From: a virus
Virus record (IMG/VR): IMGVR_UViG_3300008261_000447
Span: 1-20,485 of that record
Length of the DNA stretch: 20,485 nt
Reading direction: 5' to 3' (one strand)
Part shown: positions 13,126 to 20,485 of the stretch, in pieces
Layout of the letters: every line of letters begins with the position of its first letter
Numbering within the stretch: the first letter of the stretch is position 1
Made by a program: the position numbers and the translations under genes
The notes under the pieces: generated by a model
Told to the model about the DNA's origin: nothing
What the model saw: the letters and a program-made list of their open reading frames with translations, nothing else
Database searches by the model: none

Positions 13126-14545
13126 ATTCTCCAAATGGATTTTTTTCTGAAAAATCTAAGATGGTATCTGCTTTTTCTTCAATTGTATGATTCTCTGCAA
13201 ACGCATCGTAAATATTATCTGTTGTTATTGATAGTACTTTATAACTTGCTCCTGCACCAACGACAGTTTCTCCTAAAGCAAAATTTCCACTTACAATAGA
13301 AACTTTAAGAACTCTCGTATCATAATTCCAACTTTTAACATATGCACTTGTTCCAGTTGATACTCCTCTTACCACTTCATTGAATTCATAGTCACCAGTT
13401 GATATTCCTACTGGTGAATCTATTTGTATTGTTGGTGGATTTGCCTGAGATAAGTGATAGTTTGAACCAGCATTTGTAAATCTTATTGCAGTTACTATTC
13501 CTGCTGAAGTTAGTATTACTTCTGCCGTTGCTGAATTTATACCTGCTAGAGGGAAAGGAGAACTTGGGTCAACTGGACCTGAGAATCTAACCTTTGGAAC
13601 TGTCGAATAACCAACACCACCAGAGTTAATAACAATAGGAGCAAGTACACCATCTGCTATGATTGCCGTTGCAATTCCCCCTGCACCAGCAGTACTATTA
13701 CTTGTTATTGTTACAGTTGGTGGAACTGTATATCCAATTCCAGGATTGGTTATGAGAATTTTACTTATTGAACCTCTATCTAATACGGAAATGCCTTCTG
13801 CTCTTATACCAAAACCACCAGGTTTAGAGAAAGTAATCTTTGGTGGTGATTTGTATCCATAACCACCATCAAAAATATCAATTCTTGCAACAGATTTTCC
13901 TGAGATACCAGGATATCGTGCTGTGGCAAGACCAACGGATAGTGAGGCAGCAGAAGCAGCAGCACCAACCATCTGTAAAGTGGCAATATATCCAAAATCC
14001 TTTACATTCTTATCAACATCATCAAGTCCAGTATCAATAATTTCATCTTCATATTCAAAGAGTTCACAACGTAATTCATATACATAAAGATTATTCAATT
14101 GGTAGAATGGTGTTTTTGATTCTACGTATTTTATTTCAAACAATGCATTATCTAATGGTAAGTAAATCAAATCTCCTTCTTGTGGTCTTTTTGCGGTCTT
14201 TATGATTTCTTTACTGAATAGACTTAGTTTTGGTGTAATGAAGTCTTCATATCTTTCTTTTGATATGATAAAAGTTATTTGATCTGTACTTCTTACCCCA
14301 AACTTACTTAAAATATCTGCATTGCCACCAAATCCATCAAAAGTAGATATATATGCCTCTAATCTAAAACTGTCATCAAATTTCGATACAATTACTTCTT
14401 TAATTATTTTTTTCTCATTAATAATTTTTCTGGGCATGTAAACAACATCTTGCCCATAAATCGACAATTGTTCGTTGATTAAATCTTGAACTAATCTTTG
14501 TTCACTGGGTGAACCTTGTAAAAAATAGGAGTTTAGTGGAGTCAT
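13121..14545 (-). CDS. 14: Neck protein gp14 with repeat-containing insertion
   Basis: 474 residues, far longer than T4 gp14 (256). gp14 forms part of the neck that closes the filled head and receives the tail. The flanks are recognisable: MTPLNSYFLQGSPSEQRLVQ at the N-terminus, DFITPKLSLFSK and PQEGDLIYLPLDNALFEIKY in the middle, and TILDFSEKNPFGEF at the C-terminus. Between about 215 and 445 is an inserted region with repeats: GYGYKSPPKITFSKP (228-242), GIGYTVPPTVTITSN (269-283), GVGYSTVPKVRFSGP (310-324) and a diverged GSNYHLSQANPPTIQIDSP (360-378). The start overlaps the gp13 stop (TAATG), so the two neck proteins are translationally coupled. Confidence 0.95.
   Translation of the reverse strand: MTPLNSYFLQGSPSEQRLVQDLINEQLSIYGQDVVYMPRKIINEKKIIKEVIVSKFDDSFRLEAYISTFDGFGGNADILSKFGVRSTDQITFIISKERYEDFITPKLSLFSKEIIKTAKRPQEGDLIYLPLDNALFEIKYVESKTPFYQLNNLYVYELRCELFEYEDEIIDTGLDDVDKNVKDFGYIATLQMVGAAASAASLSVGLATARYPGISGKSVARIDIFDGGYGYKSPPKITFSKPGGFGIRAEGISVLDRGSISKILITNPGIGYTVPPTVTITSNSTAGAGGIATAIIADGVLAPIVINSGGVGYSTVPKVRFSGPVDPSSPFPLAGINSATAEVILTSAGIVTAIRFTNAGSNYHLSQANPPTIQIDSPVGISTGDYEFNEVVRGVSTGTSAYVKSWNYDTRVLKVSIVSGNFALGETVVGAGASYKVLSITTDNIYDAFAENHTIEEKADTILDFSEKNPFGEF
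13418..13862 (-). repeat. Four tandem GxGYxxxPxVxI protein repeats inside gp14
   Basis: Gly-rich units at residues 228, 269, 310 and 360 are spaced 41, 41 and 50 residues apart. Each has Gly-x-x-Tyr, then Pro and a beta strand. They form an insertion absent from T4 gp14 and probably an exposed beta-rich domain on the neck. Confidence 0.75.
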
Positions 14546-15357
14546 TATCCAATCATATCCATTGGAGGAAGTTCGTATTCTGTCTTGAGTGCTCTTTCTA
14601 TTTCTTCTAATTCTCTAATCGCATCTTCATATAACTGCCTTCCATTTAGACTTATTCCTCCAGGAAGTTGAACACCATTAAATTTAATCATATTTTGTCC
14701 CCACTGCCTTTTAATTAGTGCTGTCAAATATCTCTTTAGCCAGAAATCATTATAAATTTTTGGGAAATCATTTGGATTTACAATTCTATAACAATCTAAA
14801 ACTATATACTGGTCATTGACTTGCTGCCAATCTATATCCAAATATAGTCTGTGTTGTTTTTTATTAAATCTCAATTGTACATCTGGAGTTAAAATTCTAC
14901 TTATATCTTCTAAGTGAGTTTTAACCATTGCATAATTTAATAAATCTAATGCACCATAATAGTACAAATCATTTAAAAATATTTGATATTTAATGTTAAA
15001 TAACCCACTTGATATGGTGCTTGAGTCAACTTTAAATACGTTGTTTACCCCAATAATAGTATCTGGTAAAGCAAGAAAATTTGTGGTCTCCTCAAAATTA
15101 ACTACAGTTACTCCAATCCCAGCAGTGCCCGTAGTTGTTTGAATTCCAGATCTAATAATACTTCTTTCTGATGACGAGAGTTTATGTTTTAAATAAACTC
15201 TCTCTATACCATCAAAATGCCTTTCGTGAAAATATTGCAAGGCATCATCGACCAAATCTCCAATTTGGTCATCATCGACATTTATCTCTAAAACTGGTTT
15301 TCCTAGTTTTCTGAGACAATATTCTATTAAACCTTGACGAGAATTTGGTGATGCCAT
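14545..15357 (-). CDS. 13: Neck protein gp13
   Basis: 270 residues (T4 gp13 is 309). gp13 binds gp14 and seals the portal after packaging. The N-terminus SRQGLIEYCLRKLGKPVLEI (6-25) and VDDDQIGDLVDDALQYFHER (27-46) are diagnostic. LNDLYYYGALDLLNYAMVKT, FNKKQHRLYLDIDWQQV and NDFWLKRYLTALIKRQWGQN follow. The C-terminus ends in a helix with acidic residues and MDMIG. The stop shares a base with the gp14 ATG. A late-promoter-like element lies 26 bases upstream. No Shine-Dalgarno sequence is seen before the ATG at 15357, although the protein start fits the family. Confidence 0.96.
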   Translation of the reverse strand: MASPNSRQGLIEYCLRKLGKPVLEINVDDDQIGDLVDDALQYFHERHFDGIERVYLKHKLSSSERSIIRSGIQTTTGTAGIGVTVVNFEETTNFLALPDTIIGVNNVFKVDSSTISSGLFNIKYQIFLNDLYYYGALDLLNYAMVKTHLEDISRILTPDVQLRFNKKQHRLYLDIDWQQVNDQYIVLDCYRIVNPNDFPKIYNDFWLKRYLTALIKRQWGQNMIKFNGVQLPGGISLNGRQLYEDAIRELEEIERALKTEYELPPMDMIG

Positions 15358-15382
15358 TGCAATATATACACCCTATAAAAGG

Positions 15383-15390
15383 TATTTATG
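15383..15390 (-). promoter_or_regulatory. T4-type late promoter element upstream of gp13
   Basis: The minus strand reads CATAAATA, one base from TATAAATA. The TAA stop of the 1681-aa gene lies inside it, and it ends 26 bases before the gp13 ATG. Confidence 0.6.
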
Positions 15391-18300
15391 CTTGTGCCTC
15401 AGACCAACGCAGGACTAGGTTACCAGTGATATTGGAACCACTTGTCAAGTAAACGTTAATTGCAAGAACGTCTGGTCCATTAGGGAATGTACCTCTTCCT
15501 CCAATTGGAGTATTATTGAGTTCCTTAAGTTCATTAAGTTCAATAACTGACTTTTCTATAGCAGGACCAATAAACGAAAATACTGTTTCACCTGGAGCAG
15601 CAGATACAGTGTTTGAAGTAAATGTATATGTAGTTCCAGATGGACCAGAGTTTACCGAGTTAGAGAACTGTACATAGTTTCTTGTTGCATCATATTGGAA
15701 AATATTAATAACACGAGTACCTCCAGGAACTCCAGATCCAGAAACAAAGAAACCAATTCTTACGTTTGCAACATCAGTTTTGTTGAATACCTGATACTGG
15801 GTAAAATAGTTTTGAGTGAGTGTTGTAGTAGCATTAATTGTTTGAGCACCACCCTCCCACGTTACAGATGCTGCGTTGGCAATTTGTGCAAACGATGGTT
15901 GTCCACCAGCACCCTGTGATGTCAGTGAGAACCACTGAACTGCTGCTGGGTTTGATGGATAATTAGATGGATTTAGGATTCCTTCAATAACAACTGCCTG
16001 TGAACTAGAACCACCAGTTGGAGTAAATTCAAGAGACTTTAGAAGTAGCTGTGCTCGGTTAATTAGTTCTCTCTGACCCAAATCACCAGTAATAGCATTA
16101 GAAACACTAGGTGCCAAACGAATCATGAAGGTGGTGACTTTTGTTGTTGATATTGTACCACCGATGAATGGATAGTTGAAAATATAACCTCTATCCGAAT
16201 CGAATAGACCATCAGTTAAGAATGCAGAACCCCAATGACTAATAACTGGTGTTGCAGTATTACTTAGAAGAATTGCACCAGTTCCACTAGCATGAGGTGC
16301 TGCAACACCTGCAGTATATGTTCTAAATGAACCAGAAGAATAGTTTCCAAATGATGCTGACCTTGTAATTCCTGTTAAGGTATTTCCAGACTTTCCTGTA
16401 TAGTTTATCAATTCATTATCTACATAGATTGTTCCAGAAGATGGATATAAAGATGCATCATCCAAAGTTAATGTTGTTTCTGTTGAATTTATTCCTGAAG
16501 CAAGTTTGGATTTTGGTCCTTCATTGATAACCTCGTATCTAACTGGTAGGTTACCAGATCTCATATATGCTTCTGTATTTTTGTTATTATTTTTTAGTCT
16601 ATGTACAAATAAGTAATTTCCATCAGGACCACGAAGCATCCAGTCAATGAAACCAGCACCATACCAGGTATACTGGAATCCAATCATTTGCATCTTATTA
16701 ATTTCAATTTCATATCCACTAGCACCAGTTCCATCTGCTTTATCGATGTTCCACTGTGTTTGTGGAATAATTGTATCCTGAACTAATGTTGCCTTTGCAC
16801 CAGAAATTGAGGTTACACCCCTGAAATCTGGAGATACTGTGATGGCATTGTTTCCAATAATTGTAGTAACAACGTGAGTCATTCCTCTAATTACGATTCT
16901 GTCACCAACTACTAATTGGTCAGTAAATCTCGTATTAGCACCAGTTACTAAATTTGAATCTGGAGTTGCAGAAATTGTACCTGCAAGTTGGAACGTAGCA
17001 GATCTTAGTCCAACTGCTAAGTTAATGCCATCATATTGCCAGAAAATTCCATTCTGGTCATCAAATGCACCAGCACGAACTGTAGCACCTTTCCACTTAT
17101 AAAGTGATAATGTTGGAGGTCTTCCTAGAACTGGACTTGTTGATGCCAATGAATTTACTGCTAGTACTGTAAATGTGTTCTCATTGATTACGCTATTTAC
17201 AGTATAATGTCCATTATATCCAGGAGTTTCAATATTGCTAATTGCTACCTCTGCTCCTACCTGAACACCGTGTTCAGTATCATCAGTTGTTATTGTAACG
17301 ACACTTCCAATTGATGTTGATGCTGCAGAGACACTTCTAATATCATAACTTGGTGCAAACAATGCACCAGTGGTGTACATTACACCTTTACCTGATTGAT
17401 ATCTAATATATTTCTTAGATTGACGAACTGCATGTGCTCCATGAGCAGGACCACCAACACCTAATTGGACTCCACCATCAAAAGGTCTATGGACATAGAA
17501 ACAATCTGGTCTTGGGAATATAGTTCCAGCAATTCCAGCTGCTGCGACAGAACCAGTTGTTCTTGCATTGAAAACAATTGAATTGCTAGTTGGTACACTA
17601 TCAATAACAAATGGACCTGATGCTAGTGAATGTCCTGTTCCTGCGGAAGTTATTGTTGATGTAATAGTGTCTCCTGGAACAAGACCATGTGCATTAGTAA
17701 ATGTGACCTGGAATCTTGCTAAAGAGGAATGAGAAATTGAGGCACCATCTGAAATTGGAGAAGTTGTTAATTCTGAAACAGCAACTGATGGGAAGAAGTT
17801 TAATATTGCTCCAGTATTTGGTACTCCAGTAGCAACTACTGTTTGTATTCTTCCTCTTGTCGAACTATTTGGTACAGTAGTAGATACTGTAATGAATAAA
17901 TCATTTGCTGGAGTTGTTCCTCCTAATAGAGTACCTAAAACCTTTAATTGATAACCTGGGTAATAACCAGTTCCTTGGGCATCAGGGGTTACAATGTAAC
18001 CACCAGCAGATTTCGTAATGTTAAATGTTGCACCAGAGCCAGTAAGAGTTGGAGAAACATTAGAGTATGATGCATTACCAGAAATAGAAGTTCCAGAAAC
18101 AGTAAATGCAGTAATTGCTCCACTTCCATCTACAGAAGTTACTGTAATGACTAAATTATTTGTTCCAGAAGAACCACCTAAAATTGAACCGTCAACTGTA
18201 ATAGTATCTGAATTAGCATATGAAGAACCAGTTGATGATTGTCCTGTTCTAAAAGTTACAGTATATGTTCCAGAACCAGATCTATAAACATCAAATTCTG

Positions 18301-20431
18301 CACCAACACCAGAACCATTCGTTATTCCTGTTATGCCAGAATAAGTTCTATAACTTGGGACTGCCACTCCATATGCATCATCTGCAATCACAGTGGAGTT
18401 AGTAACACCATTATAATTTAATAGTAATTTTGTGTAAGTATCTGGATAGAATGGAGAACCAATTCCAAAAACTTCTAAACTTGGAATTTCAAATGAAGTT
18501 CCACTATATCTTGAATTTCCTATTGAAAGTCTAGTTGCATCAAGAAAACCAAAGAATCCTTGAGATCCACTAAAATTATTACCAATCTTTACTTGAGACT
18601 GTGGGTATGAATTTGTATCTGTATATGTACTTCCTTCTTGAATTCCATTTACGTACAATCTTGTTGATGTTCCATTTCTTGTTACTGCAACATGAGTCCA
18701 AGAACCTGCAGTAATGGAAGTTACTCCAACAATTCTTTCTGAACCATTTACATAATATGACAATACATCTGTACCTGTTATTCTAAGCATTGGAGCAACA
18801 GAAGGCTCTGCTGTTCTCATGTCAAATAAAATTTCTTGTGTTGCTACTCTATTTCTATAGACCCAAGTTTCAAATGCAAAATCTGAAGTTTGAATTTCAA
18901 AATCAATATTTGAATCAACTACCAAAGAGTCCGCAGTAGATCCTGCAGTTGGATTCAACAATAAAGAAGAAACTCCCCACTTTTTCTGTGACTGTGATAT
19001 TGCAGCATCACCCAAAGCAGTAACACTCTTTGAAGTTGTAAATGTTGCAATACCTGATGCACCAGCATCTACTCCTCTAACATGAACAACCAAATCATTA
19101 TCAGAATTTCCACCTAAACTCGAACCTGGAATGACCAATCTTTGATTATTTTTATATAAAGCACCAGCAGAATTTAAATTTACTAAATATCTTCCTTGCG
19201 TTCTATCAACATCAAAAGTTCCTCCACCCCCAGTGTTAAAGTTTTCTGGAACTGCAGACAATATTCCAACATTATTTGACCCACCAGAAGCATTCACTAA
19301 GTATGGACTGGAAAGTGTGATAGTATTTCCGTCAATGTTAGTTACAAATGTTGCATGTCCAGTTCCATCACTTACTGCAGATCCAACTTGAACACCAGAA
19401 ACACTAGTGACTACCAAAGTATTTGATGGTGCAACAACATCCTCAAGTAGTGTAGTCGTTGCAGTATTAGTCGTAATACCAGTTACTTGTGCTCCAGATG
19501 GAATACCACTTGCTGTTAATGGTGAACCTAAAATTGCATTATTTACACCAGTGTATGCGATTCTATTTGAACCAGATCGTGTTATGAACCTTGAAGTAAA
19601 TGACCCAGTAACACCATTTGAAACCAATGAATATGATGGTGAACCAATTGCTGCTCCTGTATAGAATCCACCTCTTCTCAGTTGTGAGTAGGTAGCATAT
19701 AAACTTTCTGTTGGGTCACTAGCACCAACTTTTCCTTTTGCGTAATATGTAAATGTGTTTGGATTAGGGACAGTTTCTACTAGGAATGACCCCTCTGCCC
19801 TAGAAGAACCAGCAACAGTTTCTAAAAGACCGAAAATTCTAAAAGGTTGGCCAACATTAAAACCATGTGGTTCTACTGTTTGTACAGTAATAATAGATGC
19901 TCCAACACCTCCAGTGTTTTGACTTGCATCTGTTTGAATATTTGAAATAGAAATATCAGAACCTGGAACTTCGTAAGTGCTTGGATATCCTCTTAAATGG
20001 TCAATCGTTTGCCATTTTGTTGGCTGAATTCCATATTCAAAGTCAGCGTCAATCATGGATTGTGGTGTTGCCACCCTCATCCTTTCTACTGCATCAGTTC
20101 CAAAATTATATGGTCTAAACTTTACTTCCTCATCTTCAATAAAAATAGTTATCGAATCATCTGCATTTTGATCGGTGGTATCAAACTGAAAGTGAATGGT
20201 AGTTACACCATTGGAAATTGATGATGCATATGGAAATTCTGCACTATTTCCAGGAGTAAATTCTACAAGGATTGGATTTGTTGGATCAGCAAAGTTATAA
20301 AGAATTATATTTCTTGTCACATTGACAAGCATTAAAATTTGATTCTTTCTGACCTTATCTAAAATTTTTAGATTTCCAGACCCAGCAACTCCAGGTGAAA
20401 AAACATAATCTCTAATCTGTCTCTTAGCCAT
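15386..20431 (-). CDS. Giant mosaic virion structural protein with LamG-like domain (1681 aa)
   Basis: 1681 residues, Thr/Ser/Gly-rich and beta-rich, located where T4 carries wac before gp13. Domains in order: a conserved N-terminal beta domain (1-155, with VERMRVATPQSMIDADFEYG); an EPHGFNVG module (about 180-235); and an SGIPSGAQVTGI module (about 285-330). Next come GGGGTFDV (401-460), a LamG/concanavalin-like domain (about 484-640, with FAFETWVYRN, WTHVAVTRNG and TRLYVNGIQEG), and two more GxGAxF repeats (about 707-870). NAHGLVPG and EHGVQVG modules (about 903-960, 1043-1095) interrupt or flank a backbone shared with the 434-aa protein (about 1002-1306). The C-terminal domain ends VLRWSEAQA. 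AGGAGA lies 9 bases before the ATG. A fibre, whisker or tail-adhesion role is inferred; no peptidase or other enzyme motif is seen. Confidence 0.85.
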   Translation of the reverse strand: MAKRQIRDYVFSPGVAGSGNLKILDKVRKNQILMLVNVTRNIILYNFADPTNPILVEFTPGNSAEFPYASSISNGVTTIHFQFDTTDQNADDSITIFIEDEEVKFRPYNFGTDAVERMRVATPQSMIDADFEYGIQPTKWQTIDHLRGYPSTYEVPGSDISISNIQTDASQNTGGVGASIITVQTVEPHGFNVGQPFRIFGLLETVAGSSRAEGSFLVETVPNPNTFTYYAKGKVGASDPTESLYATYSQLRRGGFYTGAAIGSPSYSLVSNGVTGSFTSRFITRSGSNRIAYTGVNNAILGSPLTASGIPSGAQVTGITTNTATTTLLEDVVAPSNTLVVTSVSGVQVGSAVSDGTGHATFVTNIDGNTITLSSPYLVNASGGSNNVGILSAVPENFNTGGGGTFDVDRTQGRYLVNLNSAGALYKNNQRLVIPGSSLGGNSDNDLVVHVRGVDAGASGIATFTTSKSVTALGDAAISQSQKKWGVSSLLLNPTAGSTADSLVVDSNIDFEIQTSDFAFETWVYRNRVATQEILFDMRTAEPSVAPMLRITGTDVLSYYVNGSERIVGVTSITAGSWTHVAVTRNGTSTRLYVNGIQEGSTYTDTNSYPQSQVKIGNNFSGSQGFFGFLDATRLSIGNSRYSGTSFEIPSLEVFGIGSPFYPDTYTKLLLNYNGVTNSTVIADDAYGVAVPSYRTYSGITGITNGSGVGAEFDVYRSGSGTYTVTFRTGQSSTGSSYANSDTITVDGSILGGSSGTNNLVITVTSVDGSGAITAFTVSGTSISGNASYSNVSPTLTGSGATFNITKSAGGYIVTPDAQGTGYYPGYQLKVLGTLLGGTTPANDLFITVSTTVPNSSTRGRIQTVVATGVPNTGAILNFFPSVAVSELTTSPISDGASISHSSLARFQVTFTNAHGLVPGDTITSTITSAGTGHSLASGPFVIDSVPTSNSIVFNARTTGSVAAAGIAGTIFPRPDCFYVHRPFDGGVQLGVGGPAHGAHAVRQSKKYIRYQSGKGVMYTTGALFAPSYDIRSVSAASTSIGSVVTITTDDTEHGVQVGAEVAISNIETPGYNGHYTVNSVINENTFTVLAVNSLASTSPVLGRPPTLSLYKWKGATVRAGAFDDQNGIFWQYDGINLAVGLRSATFQLAGTISATPDSNLVTGANTRFTDQLVVGDRIVIRGMTHVVTTIIGNNAITVSPDFRGVTSISGAKATLVQDTIIPQTQWNIDKADGTGASGYEIEINKMQMIGFQYTWYGAGFIDWMLRGPDGNYLFVHRLKNNNKNTEAYMRSGNLPVRYEVINEGPKSKLASGINSTETTLTLDDASLYPSSGTIYVDNELINYTGKSGNTLTGITRSASFGNYSSGSFRTYTAGVAAPHASGTGAILLSNTATPVISHWGSAFLTDGLFDSDRGYIFNYPFIGGTISTTKVTTFMIRLAPSVSNAITGDLGQRELINRAQLLLKSLEFTPTGGSSSQAVVIEGILNPSNYPSNPAAVQWFSLTSQGAGGQPSFAQIANAASVTWEGGAQTINATTTLTQNYFTQYQVFNKTDVANVRIGFFVSGSGVPGGTRVINIFQYDATRNYVQFSNSVNSGPSGTTYTFTSNTVSAAPGETVFSFIGPAIEKSVIELNELKELNNTPIGGRGTFPNGPDVLAINVYLTSGSNITGNLVLRWSEAQA

Positions 20432-20440
20432 TTAAGAATA

Positions 20441-20446
20441 TCTCCT
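20441..20446 (-). promoter_or_regulatory. Ribosome-binding site of the 1681-aa gene
   Basis: AGGAGA lies 9 bases before the ATG at 20431 and supports this start. Confidence 0.65.
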
Positions 20447-20457
20447 TGTAGTGCAAA

Positions 20458-20485
20458 TTAAGAAAGTGCGATTGCCATTACAATT
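20458..20485 (-). CDS. C-terminal end of an upstream gene (partial)
   Basis: The last nine codons before a TAA at 20458-20460 read IVMAIALS in the frame open to the window edge. The spacing of 26 bases to the next ATG is normal for this region. Too little is visible to name the gene; in T4 the preceding genes are tail and baseplate genes. It could also be untranslated. Confidence 0.3.

Noticed and set aside
13842-13867. GGTGGT...ACCACC inverted repeat
   Set aside because: It encodes Gly-Gly and Pro-Pro residues of a gp14 repeat unit in mid-gene. A terminator role is unlikely without a T-tract or gene end.
13804-13995. Minus-strand ORF inside gp14 in another frame, Leu-rich
   Set aside because: It is a shadow of the gp14 repeat region, with Leu/Val bias from frame-shifted Gly/Ala codons.
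18018-18421. Plus-strand ORFs antisense to the giant protein
   Set aside because: They arise from the low stop density opposite Thr/Ser/Gly/Val-rich coding. No start signal or recognisable product was seen.
1-20485. tRNA genes, CRISPR arrays, insertion sequences, diversity-generating retroelement
   Set aside because: No cloverleaf-like tract, spaced direct repeats, transposase or reverse transcriptase motifs were seen on reading the window. Gaps between genes are under about 60 bases.

Overview
The window is the late structural module of a T4-like (Straboviridae/Kyanoviridae-type) marine myovirus. Every gene lies on the minus strand, so reading from high to low coordinates follows transcription. 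The order is a large virion protein, gp13, gp14, gp15, gp16, two inserted genes, gp17, a small Cys-rich gene, gp18, gp19, gp20, a gp67-like core protein, three accessory genes, gp21 and gp22. This is T4's 13-22 order with lineage-specific insertions. The AT-rich coding and the style of the accessory proteins most resemble T4-like cyanophages. No auxiliary metabolic gene is present to fix the host, so a Prochlorococcus, Synechococcus or SAR11 host is inference only.

Layout: 20485-15386 holds the last codons of an upstream gene and a 1681-residue mosaic virion protein at the position of T4 wac (fibritin). 15357-12050 encodes the neck and tail-completion proteins gp13, gp14 and gp15. 12053-8640 is the terminase region: gp16, an inserted 383-residue multidomain protein, a 59-residue protein, and gp17. 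8640-5394 holds a small zinc-finger-like protein, tail sheath gp18 and tail tube gp19. 5356-1 is the head region: portal gp20, a gp67-like core protein, a 104-residue and a 434-residue protein, an 89-residue protein, a short prohead protease gp21, and the start of scaffold gp22, which runs off the window. Packing is tight, with ATGA and TAATG overlaps, and no gene-free stretch exceeds about 60 bases.

Together the genes build a procapsid on the portal (gp20, gp67-like, gp22, gp21), package DNA (gp16/gp17), close the head and join it to the tail (gp13/14/15), and form the contractile tail (gp18/gp19). T4-type late -10 elements (TATAAATA and close variants) sit 20-40 bases upstream of seven starts. 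Five of them overlap the stop codon of the preceding gene.

The most unusual content is as follows. (1) Two accessory proteins begin with near-perfect T4 capsid-targeting sequences ending in a gp21-type cleavage site and share a C-terminal domain, which suggests proteins packed inside the head. (2) The 434- and 1681-residue proteins share a backbone, and the larger one is expanded by repeat modules and a LamG-like domain. (3) gp21 stops about 50 residues earlier than T4 gp21. No tRNA, CRISPR array, insertion sequence or clear terminator was seen.
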